From Odobenus rosmarus divergens (lineage: Eukaryota > Chordata > Mammalia > Carnivora > Odobenidae), in the NCBI RefSeq assembly GCF_000321225.1, contig NW_004450479.1, positions 2,778,416 to 2,842,415 on the forward strand: a stretch of 64,000 nucleotides of DNA. The letters are read 5' to 3'. The first letter of the stretch is position 1; every line of letters begins with the position of its first letter. The notes beneath the pieces were generated by a model that was given only the letters and a program-made list of their open reading frames with translations, had not been told where the DNA came from and made no database searches. Positions 21,378-32,500 of the stretch are shown in pieces. The position numbers and the translations under genes are program-made.

Positions 21378-22680
21378 TACTGGCCCCGGAGAAGCCGCTC
21401 TCCGCTGGTGGCATTAGTAACCAGCCTCAGAGACCAGCAGGCCCAGGCCCAAAGGTGCACCAGACTGGGCAGGAGTCTGGGAGCCCCACCACCTCAAACG
21501 TGCCCACTGCTGGGCCCCACAGCCTCCCTCTGCTCCTCAGCTTCCCTCCCCCATTCCCGGACGGAAAACTCCAGCCACCGCTCCAGGCCCTCCCGCCCCC
21601 ACCGCCTGCCCTGGTTCCTCTCCTTTCAGTCTCTGTGCTGGACATAAAAGCAGACGGATGGGCAGAGCGTGATATTAGTGCCAGAACCTAATTTCACAGC
21701 ATTTTCGTGCAATACTCCATAAAACCGAACAAATATGCTGCAGTGCAAATCCAAATCAAAGGCAGTGGAGGGTCTAGATCCCAGGGTGGGTGCTGAGGAA
21801 CGGGGCACTGCGGGCTCTGGGGGTGTCCTGGAGGGCTCAGCCCAGGATCACAGGGAAGCAGAGCCTGACAGGCAGGATCTTGATTTCTTGGGGAGGGTGG
21901 TAGAGTCCCCCCAGGCGAGATGGACAGCCCAGCTCCCAGGACCAGCCTCCAAGGGGCCTCGTAAGACCACCTGTCAAGATGGTCTGTCCAAATGGAGAAA
22001 GAAGAGAGGAGACTGGCTTATGGTGGTCTCCTCCTGGGCTGGAGGTTAGTTGCCTTGGACTTGCATGCATTTAGATGCCGAGGGGGGTCCTAGGGCGTCC
22101 CTCCTGGGGCAGGTGGAGAGGGGCATGGAACAGGGTTTGGCCAAAGGGGATGGGATGACATCACTACATGCCCCTCACCCCCTGAGAGGAAAGCTTTGCA
22201 GGGAGAAAAGGCATGGCCCCTGAGGACCTTGGGTTTCTGCTCCCTCCCCACCGCCCCCAAGCAGAGGGGGTGTGGCAGGGAGCCCCACCCCGAGGCTGGC
22301 AGGTGGGAATGAGGAAGGGGGGGAAGGTAGGGCCAGGCCAGGTCCGCCAGGACACTTACCACTAGCAGCCTGGCCAGCACCCCTGTCCAGCGCAGTTCAG
22401 CCCAGGGGAGAGCCCCGTGGTCACACCATGGGTTCCCCAGGCAGGAGAGCAGACGTGCTTTGCCCATGCCGTGCTCTGGTAGGGTGCTGGACTCAGAGAT
22501 GGGCCCCTTCTGTGGGACAAAGCGCCATGTGGGACTGGGAGACACCCCCATCAGTGGGTTGGGGGTGCCTCCCCAGCACAGAGACCACGTCAGCAGCTCC
22601 TCACTGCCCCTTCCCTTCGCTCCCTGTCCCATCATGTTAGCTTCTTGCCTTGCCTTTCTGTTCCTTGCTTGCTTTATGAA
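21378..22680. other. Single-copy stretch, no gene seen
   Basis: An AT-richer portion at 21645-21765 (GATATTAGTGCCAGAACCT, TTTTCGTGCAATACTCCAT, ATATGCTGCAGTGCAAATCC) contrasts with its GC-rich neighbourhood and could be a conserved noncoding block. The rest is anonymous, including a 221-codon minus-strand frame that begins inside the neighbouring LINE. Confidence 0.45.
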
Positions 22681-23360
22681 ATATGCATAGACATTGAAGT
22701 GTAAATAATACATAAGCACAACGTGCCTGTGGACCCAGCGCTGGCCCCGAGGCACAGGCGGATGTCCTGGCCTCCAGCCCCACCGCCCCTCCCGGTTTTA
22801 TTCCCTGTCCCCAAAAGGGGAACTCTGTCCTGTGTTTTTGTTTTGTTTTTTTTTTTTTTAGGATTTTTTTTTTTTTTTTTGACAGAGAGAGATACAGCGA
22901 GAGAGGGAACACAAGCAGGGGGAGTGGGAGAGGGAGAAGCAGGCTTCCTGCCGAGCAGGGAGTCCGATGTGGGGCTCGATCCCAGGACCCCGGGATCATG
23001 ACCTGAGCCGAAGGCAGACGCTTAACGACTGAGCCACCCAGGCGCCCCTGTCCTGTGTTTTGAATTGTTCATTCGCTTGCTTTTCTTTATGTTTGTAACT
23101 ACTCTGTGTTTCCTCCAAACAGCGTATGATTTACTTGTATATTTCTGAACTTTGTTCGAATAGACTCACACTGTATTTTCTTCTGCACCTTTTTCCTTTT
23201 TCTAAACTCTATGTTGTTTTTTCTGAGCTTCATGCATGCGAAACGTGGTTCATTTCTTTTTAGTGCCAGGTAAGAATTCCAGTGTGGGAGTGCACCACAA
23301 ACCCCCATCCTCCGTTGTTGGATACATGTTTAAGGATGTTCAGGCTGCATTGCTATGAAC
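22681..23360 (-). repeat. Old LINE fragment, antisense, split by a SINE
   Basis: The two flanks of the SINE at 22839-23047 read as one old LINE-like sequence: TGTAAATAATACATAAGCAC on the left, and TTCGAATAGACTCACACTGT, TTTTTAGTGCCAGG, CATTGCTATGAACATTGGG on the right. The last block is the usual antisense L1 3'-end wording. Family assignment is tentative. Confidence 0.5.
22839..23047 (-). mobile_element. SINEC (CAN-SINE), antisense
   Basis: T-rich tail with an interrupting GA, GACAGAGAGAGATACAGCGA, then the complement of the tRNA-like head ending CCACCCAGGCGCCC. The target duplication CTGTCCTGTGTTTT is at 22824-22837 and 23048-23061. It inserted into an older LINE. Confidence 0.95.
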
Positions 23361-23900
23361 ATTGGGTTCTGGCTGACTGACCTCTGAGGGTGCCGGGCAG
23401 GAGCCCTAGATTTGGAGGCAATCCCTAGTTCTCTGCTTTTCCGCTGTTCCAGAAACAAGCCTGCTCCCTCCCAGCACAGCTGCTCTTAGCAGTCAAGGAG
23501 CCCATGAGAGCCTGCTTTCCCAGCCTCCAGGGGTTCCCACTGTTTCCCCTCAGGAGCAGCTAGCTGGTGACATCAGCAAGAGTCACCCTGATGGAATGGT
23601 CTGTTCCTCCAGGAACTGATCCTTTCTTCCTGCCAGGGAAGTTTGTGTGCAGGTGGGGTGAGTCTCTGGTCTGCCTCCCACTGTTATGGCCCTGATTTCT
23701 GCCTCTCTCTCCAAGGCCAGGCACAGGAAAGTTACACTGAAGAACTTGATGGATTTGCTTGTTCATGGAAGGCAACCAACTTACCCCGACTTTCCTGGAA
23801 CTGTCCTGAGTTTTCTGCATCTCAGAAAACCTCTCTGGGGTGCTGGGCCAGCTAGGATGGTTGGTTATGTTCATGTCATCATAGTTCAATAGAGGCAATG
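23361..23900. other. Single-copy stretch, no gene seen
   Basis: No repeat or exon recognised before the ATCC array. Confidence 0.45.
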
Positions 23901-23904
23901 TCTC

Positions 23905-24436
23905 ATCCACTTATCCATCCATTTATCCATCCATCCATCCCTCCATCCCTCCATCCATCCACTTAACCATCCATCCATCCATCCACCTATCCATCCATCC
24001 ATCCATCCATCCATCCATCCACTCATCCATCCATCCATCCAACCATCCATCCATCCATCCATCCATCCATCCATCCATCCATCCATCCATCCATTTATCC
24101 ATCCATCCATTCATCCATCCATCCATCCATCCATCCATCCATCCATCCATCCATCCATCCATCCATCCATCCATCCATCCATCCATCCATCCATCCATCC
24201 ATCCATCCATCCATCCATCCATCCATCCATCCATCCATCCACTTATTCATCCATCCATCCATCCATCCATCCATCCATCTACTTATCCATCCATCCACTT
24301 ATCCATCCATCCATCCATCCATCCACCCATCCATCTACTTATTCATCCATCCATCCATCCACTTATCCATCCATCCTTCCATCTAGCCATCCATCCATCC
24401 ATCCATCCATCCATCCATCCATCCATCCATCCATCC
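23905..24436 (+). repeat. (ATCC)n tetranucleotide microsatellite, about 530 bp
   Basis: Nearly uninterrupted ATCC with scattered interruptions (ACTTATCC, ACTCATCC, CCTCCATCC, AACCATCC), which themselves recur. The purest block is about 24119-24240. The Met-Asp-Gly-Trp repeat proteins read from the other strand are translations of GGAT and are not genes. An array this pure is expected to be length-polymorphic. Confidence 0.98.
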
Positions 24437-25035
24437 AACAAATGTTTCTTTGGTGACCACTGTGTGTTAACAAGGCTTTCAAGTAGTTCATTGATTTGCT
24501 CTAGCACTTGTAGATTGGCTCCCCTTCCCTGGCCCCAGCTCCCAGAGCCCCACCACCCATAGCCAGGATGAGTCTGACACTTCTGTGTCCCACAACAGTG
24601 TGGAGCCAGTGACAGGGTCGCCCGTACAGGGAGATGTGAAGCCACATTTTCACCAACAGAAGAGCTGTGTGTCCATCCCATTCCTGGGTGTTAATTGGGA
24701 TTTTTTAGTTTTGGTGGTTTGTCCCTTTTAGGGAGTGTGGGTTGCTGCCACATTAGAAAAGCTGTGTAGGGATGGTTGGCAATCATACCAGGGCTGGAGG
24801 AGTCTGCAGAGAGGGAGCATCTAGTCATGGCCACGTTAGGCTGCTGGAGTAAGAACCTGGTTCCTTGTCCCTGACCTTGGGGGCCTAGGGTGAGGCCAGC
24901 ATGTCAAAGCCTTCCCAGCAGGCAGGGGATGCTCATTCCCTCGTGGAGCCTGGGGCCCACGAACCTGGCCCTTCTGTGTATGACTGGGAGAAAGCCTTAT
25001 GGATGGGGAGTCACCTTTGATTCAAAGGCACAACG
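24437..25035. other. Single-copy stretch, no gene seen
   Basis: No repeat or exon recognised between the microsatellite and an L2 fragment. Confidence 0.45.
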
Positions 25036-25300
25036 TCACTTATTCATGTATTTGTAAGTCATTTATTGAGCATCTCTTGTGTGCGAGGAACCATGCTAAG
25101 GGTTGTGCAGGGCAAATATTTGGGGGTGGCCCAAATGCAGGGTGTTTGCAATCCAGATGAGGCTGTAGGACACACATCACCACATGCTGACAGAGCCAGA
25201 ACCAGAGGAGGCTGTCATGAAGCAGGAAGTTCAGAGGTGAGAGAGGAGGGCTGGCCAGTCAGGAGAGCCAGGGAGCCTTTGTGGGAAGTGGGACTTACCC
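25036..25300 (-). repeat. L2 LINE 3' end, antisense
   Basis: TTCATGTATTTGTAAGTCA, TTTATTGAGCATCTCTTGTG and GAGGAACCATGCTAAGGGTT correspond to the antisense L2 terminus (ATTTATTGAGCACCTACTATG type). The GATGAGGCTGTAGG and GGAAGTTCAGAGGTGAGAG parts continue the same element. Confidence 0.65.
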
Positions 25301-25329
25301 CAGGGGAGATAGTTTGGGTTGCTGTTTAG

Positions 25330-25745
25330 CAAATAGTCATAGCCTCTCTCCCACTGTGGGCAGAGAAAGAAAATTATTTTCCTTTCCCCATTGATGCCAA
25401 GGTCGATCAAGTGGCTTGTGTTGGTCAATGGGATGACAGTGGACAAGGCATGAGCAGAGTGCATGCTTGGATTCTGTGCTCTGGTGATATGCCATGAGCA
25501 GGGCCCCACCAGCCCAGGCTTTGGATAAATACACAGGGAGCAGACCTGGGCCCAACCCATAGCCCGGAGTCAAGCTCAAGTGATACACAGCCTGAGACAA
25601 GGCTGCCCTGCCCAGCCCATCTTTAACTGACAGAAAGGAGATCTGTCTGCAAACATGTCAGAGAGAGGGCAAATTCTTTTGTAAGCCACTGACTTTATGG
25701 GTAGTTTGTTATGCAGTATTTTGTGGGCAGTAGCTGACTGATGCA
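25330..25745 (+). mobile_element. MaLR LTR (MLT1-like), diverged solo LTR
   Basis: The 3' part is typical of MLT1 LTRs: TTTTGTAAGCCACTGACTTT, ATGGGTAGTTTGTTATGCAG, then GTAGCTGACTGATGCA for the usual ...GATAACTAATACA end. Upstream, CAATGGGATGACAGTGGACA and CTTTGGATAAATACACAGGG fit the LTR body. It is a relic of an ancient non-coding retroelement; no internal genes accompany it. Confidence 0.6.
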
Positions 25746-26177
25746 CTGCCTCTAGTAGAGGGTGGGTTTCTGGGGAGCTGATATGGGGTGAAGGGTGAGG
25801 GTTCGAAGGTGTTGGGGAGGGGAGGGCTGTGCAGGCGTGCAGAAGTAAGAAGACAGAACTCTGAGCGTGTGAGGTTAGCAGGGAGGCTGGAGAGGGTTTG
25901 AGGAGCGGGGAGGAGGAGTTGGAAAAGCACGTTGGAAGCAGGCTGTATGCACTGGTAGTGGTCTCGGAGAAGATCCCCTACCCCAGGGCACTGCCCTTCT
26001 CCCCCTTATCACGACCTCTGTATCCAAGCTTGCTCCCGAATTGCCATAGAACTTGGGAAAAAGGTATTTTCTCTGGATGACTACAGGTGCTCACCGCTCC
26101 CCACCGGAACACGTGGATGTTTCAGGGAGCAGCTCGATCCCCAGGAGGATATTCCGAGCAGATCCAGGCTCTGGGCT
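25746..26177. other. Single-copy stretch, no gene seen
   Basis: G-rich 25746-25930, otherwise anonymous. Confidence 0.45.
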
Positions 26178-26401
26178 TTTTTTTTTTTTTTAATTTTTTA
26201 AAAGATTTTATTTATTTATTTGACACACACAGAGAGAGAGAGAGACACAGTGAGAGAGGGAACACAAGCAGGGGGAGTGGGAGAGGGAGAAGCAGGCTCC
26301 CCACTGAGCAGGGAGCCCGATGTGGGGCTCGATCCCAGGACCCTGGGGTCATGACCTGAGCTGAAGGCAGACGCCCAATGACTGAGCCCCCCAGGCGCCC
26401 C
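26178..26401 (-). mobile_element. SINEC (CAN-SINE), antisense
   Basis: T-rich tail, AAAAGATTTTATTTATTTAT, a short AC/AG repeat and the head complement ending CCCCCCAGGCGCCC. An imperfect target duplication is visible: CCAGGCTCTGGGCTT on the left and CCAGGCTTCAGGCTT on the right (12 of 15 identical). A small duplication of CCCCAGGCGC occurs at the head end (26391-26410). Confidence 0.93.
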
Positions 26402-26749
26402 CCAGGCGCTCCCAGGCTTCAGGCTTTAACTTGATTCTGGTGCCTCAGCCCTCAGCTCCCTACAGGGACACCCATCCAAAGGGTCTCTTAGGACCCTCCT
26501 TTCCAGATGCCCCAGCCAAAGAGTGGTGAACACAGGGGCAGGTGCCAGGATCAACGAGTTGCCTGGAGGGAAGCAGGATGGGCTTGGAAGTCCGGATGCG
26601 TAGCCTGGAACCCATGATGGTCTGGAGAAGAGCCACGGATGCCGCGGGCACAGGGCCCCAGCAAGTGATTGGGCTCAGAGGGCTGGCTGAGGGCGGGGGC
26701 CTGGGGAGAAGCGGGGGACAGGCGTCCAGGGAGGAGGAGAGGATCCAAC

Positions 26750-26870
26750 CTGAACACCATGAATCCCACAAAAGCAACAACCAACACAGCAAAAAGTTTC
26801 CAAATATAAACAGCGCACATCCCCATCAACATGTTAATTAGGGCTCATTAGCCGTGAACAAGCTCTGCGC
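26750..26870. promoter_or_regulatory. Candidate conserved noncoding block A
   Basis: A non-repeat block containing TTAATTA (26834-26840) and ATTA (26847-26850) homeodomain cores within CAACATGTTAATTAGGGCTC. The minus strand holds a 93-codon frame (26832 down to 26551) with a hydrophobic first 27 residues. I do not recognise it as a protein, and no good splice donor ends it. Confidence 0.3.
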
Positions 26871-27289
26871 AGCCTGAGGAGGCCGCCTTGGGTGGAGGAT
26901 GTCTCCTGGAACCTTCTGTCTGCCCCCGGCGACTCAAGCCTGCGCCGATCTGCCAGGACCCCCGGGCTGTCTGGCCTTCTGCCGCGGCCTGCACAGATGC
27001 CCTGCACATCCCCTCCTGTTGGGCCTTATTGTTCTGGTGGCTTGGTTTCTGTCGGCGCTGGGGTCTGATGCGTGCGTGACTAAGGCGTGAGGAGCTGCCA
27101 ACACAACATAAAAATCCATACGAAGGGTCTGCTGGAGCGGTGGTAATGGATTGGAAGAGCTGCAAGCTGCTCATGGCTGCCGGTTCCGGGTCACAGCGGG
27201 GCTGGTAACCCAAGCCCCTTGCCAAGCTCTTGTCACCCGATGAGGGCAGCATCTATTTGGAGGGGGAAAGAGGATGTAATTCCTGTCTG

Positions 27290-27425
27290 CCCTGCCCATT
27301 TAAATAGTAGCCATAAGATGAGCTCCACTCAGAGCAAAATAAAACAAGAAATCAATGCAGCCCGGACCCGCTGCCTTTTAATTATTGTTATTATTTGCAC
27401 TGCTAAACTTGTGAGGATCCAAGGC
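27290..27425. promoter_or_regulatory. Candidate conserved noncoding block B
   Basis: CATTTAAATAGTAGCCATAA, AGCAAAATAAAACAAGAAAT and TTTTAATTATTGTTATTA form an AT-rich patch between GC-rich flanks, unlike any repeat I know. TAATTA and ATTATTGTTATTA suit homeodomain and SOX/FOX factors. Conservation is not shown. Confidence 0.3.
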
Positions 27426-28176
27426 GCCTTCCCAAAGGTTTTGGGCAGCCTGGAAGGTGCCGATAATTGCCATCACTGGGTGGGTCCCCCAGGAGGTGTG
27501 ACCAGGCAGAGCTGGGTTGTGTTGGGTCTTGGGACAAGGAGAGAATTTTGCCATGCTCTGGTTTTCAAGCCCATCGGGTGGGAGGATGGGGAGGAGGAGG
27601 GAGAGAGGACCTGCCAGAAGGGTCCCTGCTGGAGAGGGTGCTACTGATGCCCCGCCAGATCTGCTGGTTTGCAGCCACCCCCTCTGTGGAGCACGACCCC
27701 CCTCCCCCCGGTGACCAGCAGGCGACAGGAAGTGCAAAGGGCTGGCCCCAGCCTGAGGTCCCCTCCTGCCACTCACCTGCCCCTCCCTCTGCCTTTTCTG
27801 GGAGCCCTCATGGGAGTTGCCCACCAGGAACCCCCAGGTTGGGCGCTTCTTCTAGGGCACCCGCTGAAGACACTTGTAAGGACCTCAGTTAGACATCCTA
27901 TAATCATGAAAATTTCCAAGCTGCACACAGGTCTCAGCCCCCCACAGGTAATGGGTGGGTCATTTCTAAGGGCGAGGGGTAGTGGCCACAGTGGCTGTCC
28001 CTGCAGGTTCCAGCTCATGCTGGGGGATTCTCACTGTCCACCCCCTTTCACCCCTCCCCTGCCAGCCACCCTCCCTTTCCTGCCACCTGCCCTGTGGACC
28101 TCATGCTCCTCAAAGAGACAGCTTACCCAGCTCCCACAGTCGTGGTGGGGAGTCAAAGCCCTGTAAAAGGTCCCCT
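27426..28176. other. Single-copy stretch, no gene seen
   Basis: Overlapping anonymous frames up to 165 codons with no domains recognised. Ends at the GT-rich array. Confidence 0.45.
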
Positions 28177-28970
28177 TGCAAGAGTGTGTGTACATGTGTG
28201 TGTGTGCAGTGTATGTATGTATGCGTTGGTGCATGCATGTGCATGTAAACATGTCTATGTAAATGTACATCAATGCACACGAGTATAGTGTATATATGCA
28301 CACACACGTGCATACATATTACATGCATGTGTACATCCGCGTGTATATACATATGTGCACACACATGCACGTGTATTTCTGTATGTTTGTGCACACACAT
28401 GTATGTGCATATGCACATCTATGTGTATGTGCACACCCATGTGCATATGTGTATGTGCAGATACAACTGTCCATCCATGTGTATATGCATGTTTTGTTAT
28501 ATAACTATGTATATGTACTTGTATGTGCATGTGCACGTGTGTGCGCGCACACGGGTATACGTGTGTGTGCACCCATGTGGGTGTGTACACCTCTGTGTAT
28601 ATGCACATGCACGTGTGTGTGTGCGCATGTGTATGTGTGCACCCGTGTGGGTGTGTACACCTCTGGGTATATGCACGTGCATGTGTGCGCGCACGCACGG
28701 GTGTGTGTGTGCACCCATGTGGGTGTGTACACCCTGTGTATATGCACGTGCACGTCTGTGTGTGTGCGTGTACACCTCTGTGTATGTGCTGTGTGTGTGC
28801 GCGCGTGGGTGTGTGCGCACCCATGTGGGTGTGTACACCTCTGTGTATATGCACGTGCACGTATGTGTACACACGTGTGTGTATGGACGTGCACCTCTGT
28901 GTGCATGTGTGTGTGCATCCATGTGGGTGTGCATGACTCTCTGTGTGTGCACATGTGTGTGCAGATGCAT
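28177..28970 (+). repeat. GT-rich compound microsatellite/minisatellite
   Basis: About 790 bases of TG/CA alternation with embedded ATGTAC and GTGCAC steps. From about 28560 it becomes a higher-order repeat built on ACCCATGTGGGTGTGTACAC (occurrences at about 28571, 28641, 28713 and 28819, weaker at 28917), spaced about 70, 72, 106 and 98 bases. The alternating purine-pyrimidine pattern favours left-handed DNA. Long Cys/Val/His/Thr-rich frames on both strands (up to 312 codons) are artefacts. Confidence 0.95.
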
Positions 28971-30179
28971 AGGCCAGTCTCCTGGGGCTCTGCTGATCCC
29001 TGGGGGGGATATGCTCTCCCATCTTCAGGTCTCAGCTGATGCTGACGTGTCTCCACCCTCGGCCTGTCACCTCCTACCACAGCATTCGGTTTTCTCCTCT
29101 TAGCGCTCAGAGGCACCTGTGGTGACATTATGACTTTTATTGCTGATGTGCTCCTTGTCTCCCCAAGGGCTGCTGTCATTCCCAGTGGTAAGCCCAGTGA
29201 CTGAGCAAGGCCTGGCTCCCTTGAAGTTTGAGGCTGCCCATGGGCTTCCTCCTTGACCACAGTGGGAATCTGGACCCCTTCTCCGACCTGTGTGGCTGTC
29301 AGCCTTCTGTGTTCTTTGGGGCTGGGGACCAGGGCCGGGGCTGCGCTCTGGCCCATCAGCATCCTCAGAAACAGCTCTCTGGATGCCACCCAGACAGAAG
29401 CAATTTCCAGGCGCCCAGCTGTCTCACCAGGAAATGTTTCCATGGGTGTCCGTTTTATTCCTGGGGGGTGGTGGTGGCTGGGAGGGCACGGCTCCGGGGC
29501 TGGCCAGGAGAAGGCAGCCTGCGGGCGTGGGCTGGTCCTTGGGCCTCACGCCACGCCCCTGGGGAGGCCCCACCTGCTCCACCGCAGGCTGCCTGCTTCC
29601 CCTCCAGGTGGGCTTCGAGGGCAGCAAACAGGCTGGGAGCAGCTGGGTCCTGCAGCAGAGATCTGGAAAGGAATAGCTTTCGTCCCCACCCTTCCTGCCA
29701 GGAGGACCTCTGGGAGCTGACTGCTCCTGGGGTAAACGAACATCCCGAGGGTCTGGTCTCCAAGACGTTGCTCTGATACAGGGGGAGGAACACAGGAGCA
29801 CCGGTGGAAGAGTCCTTTGCAGAAAAGCACGAAAGCCCTTTACCTCTCCCTGCTGCTAACAGATTTCAGTCGGTGCAGCAAGATAATGGGATGCATGTGT
29901 GCCTGTGTGCGTGCCTGTGTGTCTAGGGCTTCAGGGACTGAAGTGGCACCTGGGGACTGGAGCATGGAGCCGGGGGGCCGAGCAGCTGGGACTGGGCAGC
30001 GCTGGATGCCTCCCCTGCCACCCCCCCGCCCCCCCGGCCCTCTTTCTGTCCACAGGTCTGCCTTCAGGCCTCGTCACCACCGGCTGTGTATCAGGAACCT
30101 CCCAAGCATTTCAGTTTGCGGAGCTGGCTGGACACGTTACATAGCGAGTGGCTGGTAGCAGTGAGTCCCAACCGTGACC
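28971..30179. other. Single-copy stretch, no gene seen
   Basis: GC-rich anonymous DNA; frames up to 182 codons overlap on both strands. No repeat assigned with confidence. Confidence 0.45.
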
Positions 30180-30335
30180 TTCGCCCCGGAAGGAGGCCGC
30201 TTTATTTTGAAGGTGGCTGAGACCTGCCTTTTCTCCCCCAGCGAAGAGATTAAAATCCTTAAATGCCTTCTGGCGAAAGGGACAGCTGCCTCTTTATCCT
30301 TAAAATGCAAGTCGGCGAGGAGCACACTGGCCAGG
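30180..30335. promoter_or_regulatory. Candidate conserved noncoding block
   Basis: TTTATTTTGAAGGTGGCTGA, AGATTAAAATCCTTAAATGC and TCTTTATCCTTAAAATGCAA lie in GC-rich DNA and match no repeat I know. Inference only. Confidence 0.25.
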
Positions 30336-30944
30336 GCCTGTGTGGGTTGGAGGAAGGCTGCCTGTCCCCGCGACCTAACCCCATCGATTTCCCCAATCTG
30401 ATGAGACCTGGGCAGTGATCAATATCCGTGCATTTCTGCGAGTGAATGCAGAGGGAAGCGGGAGGTGGGGAGCTACGGGCCGGGGACACCAGAGCGCGGG
30501 CCGGCCCTGCCAACCGTGGGAGAGCCCACCCATCCGGCTGGAGCTGCACCCCAAAGGCAGGATGGTGATGAGCAATGGTCGGCCACACATGGATCACAGG
30601 ACCCCAGTGGGCTTCGGGTGGATGGGAAAAATAATTCATGCGGCACCGTCTGACCCCAGCTCACCTGGCATCTGGTGTCCCCAGCAGCTGCCCGCTGGAG
30701 GGCTTTCTGCATCTGGCTTCACCTTCTGTCCGCTCCTGCCCTGGAGACGCTCAGTCTTGTTACTCACTGGCTCCGTTCAACTTGTAGTCTCAGTGCCTTG
30801 AATCCAGACCTGGGCAGCAGATTCATGCTTTGTTGAATGACTGAGTGCATTTCTGGTGGGGCTGTCCTGTCCCCTTTCACTGTGTCTGGTCACTATTTGC
30901 GCTTCTCTGTCCCTTGTCCCTTGGCCCGGGACTTCTGTGTGGGG
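30336..30944. other. Single-copy stretch, no gene seen
   Basis: Locally CpG-containing (30470-30510) but not an island. No exon recognised. Confidence 0.45.
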
Positions 30945-31150
30945 CATGTGCCCGGATATTTCCACTCTTGGAAATCCTCCTACACAGCCTTCAGAACCCC
31001 ACTCAAATATCACCTCCTCCAGGAAGCCTTCTGTCGCCTCCAGCTAGAAGTGGTCCCTCCCTGCCTGAGCTCAGGCTGGGTGCTTAGCGGTCTCAGAGGT
31101 GTCCCTTCCAATAATGATGGCTGCTTCTTTTTTGTTCTTGCTAAATATTG
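30945..31150 (+). repeat. L2 LINE fragment
   Basis: TTCAGAACCCCACTCAAATA then TCACCTCCTCCAGGAAGCCT is a hallmark sense L2 block (ACTCAAATGTCACCTCCTC...GAAGCCTTCC type). Diverged. Confidence 0.75.
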
Positions 31151-31439
31151 CCGTCGTGGTAGACTGTCCTTGGACTCATCTGGGTTTCCTTCTGAGAGGA
31201 AGCTGGATTTGGAAAGTCCCCTCATTTCTGTGCCTCGGCTGGAAATACTGCTCCTGCACCAACACTCTGAAGCCAAGTCTTAGATCCGACCTCTTTTCTT
31301 TTGGGTGTCTGGTGCCGGGCCTTTGCCTGCTGCCAACCCCCTAACTGTGGGGTGCTTTCCATCTTGTCTGGACTCCAAAGGCCAGTAGGACCGTTGGGTA
31401 CACCTCTTCCCCCTGCCGCTAGCCACGCTCCCTGCTGTT

Positions 31440-31870
31440 GCTAAGGTGATAGATTTAGGGTGGGAACCTGCTGGGGGCCCTCTCCTGCTCACACCCAGCC
31501 CCTGGTGGTCCTGGCTGCCCAGCACAGCCCGTGGCTCCCTGTCGCCTGCCATTTGCTGGCCTGCCACACCGCATAGTACTGGCCCCTCATGTGCCTCCTC
31601 ACGCCTCTGCATCTTTGCTCACCCATGCCCTCTGCCTGGCATGTCCGCTCTGTGTGTCTGCACCTGGCCCGCCTTTAAGACCGAACTGAGGAATCACCCA
31701 GGAATCCCGAGCCTCCGGTGGGCTGCATGTCTGGACCTCACCTCACCCCCTGGGTGGTTAGTCCCTCTTGAACTCATCAGCATCCAAGGCCAAAGGCTGC
31801 GTTTTGTCTCTCTCTGGACTCCCAGATCCTGGCCCAACCTTTGCTGAGCCCACCATGGGAGGCTGGGCGG
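31440..31870 (+). repeat. L2 LINE fragment
   Basis: Sense L2 blocks in order: GTGGCTCCCTGTCGCCTGCC, CTCTGCATCTTTGCTCACCC, ATGCCCTCTGCCTGGCATGT and AACTGAGGAATCACCCAGGA. Its position relative to 30945-31150 suggests a second, independent copy. Confidence 0.65.
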
Positions 31871-32369
31871 GACCACCCTCCAGTAGCCCAGCTTGGGGCT
31901 AGATCGTGGGCTGGCCTTGTCCACGATGAGCAGGCATGACCGTGGCCCACGCCATGGGGGTGTTCTCTGTCAGGGCCGATGCCTCCCTCTGAAACCGACA
32001 CCTCATCCTCACCTAGCCAGGCCGGAGGCCGCCCCTGGAGCGTGGCCTTGGCTGTGTGCGGAGATGTATCAGTCAGTCCTGCTGACCACCGGACAGGCAG
32101 TCCTCAAATGCCACTGAGCCAACACACGGCATGCTTATTTCGGTTCACAGTGTCTGCTGACCTCTTCCCTGGAGGGACTCAGCTGGCTGGGGAGGCAATG
32201 TAGGGACAGTCCATCAGGATGTGGCCACCTCAGTCTGGGAGTGACAGCACGTTCTTCCATTCCTCTCCCTTTGGCCAGAACCAGACATCTGGTCCCACTG
32301 GCGTGCTGTGGGGGTGCGGTAGGAAGGGCAGGCCCCACTGGGCGCCCGGTTCTGGGGCCAGCTCACTGT
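31871..32369. other. Single-copy stretch, no gene seen
   Basis: No repeat or exon recognised. Confidence 0.45.
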
Positions 32370-32500
32370 CTCTGCCACGGGACTCCGGGCTCAGCGTGGG
32401 CACAGTACGTGACAGCTCTGTGCCCCAAATTTCCTGACTTTTGAAGTCAGCACAAGAAAGCTATTGTGGGGATTAATGTCCTACCATCAGGAAAGTGGCT
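32370..32500 (+). repeat. MIR fragment (weak)
   Basis: GTGACAGCTCTGTGCCCCAA, TTTCCTGACTTTTGAAGTCA and TTGTGGGGATTAATGTCC have the MIR layout (CTCAGTTTCCTCATCTGTAAA...GAGGATTAAATG). Highly diverged. Confidence 0.4.

Noticed and set aside
23886..24681. Long Met-Asp-Gly-Trp repeat proteins on the minus strand
   Set aside because: Direct translation of the GGAT/ATCC microsatellite. All three frames of a 4-base repeat give the same peptide, and there is no gene structure.
28263..29443. Open frames of 250-312 codons rich in Cys/Val/His/Thr on both strands
   Set aside because: They follow the GT-rich array and exist on both strands simultaneously, a composition artefact.
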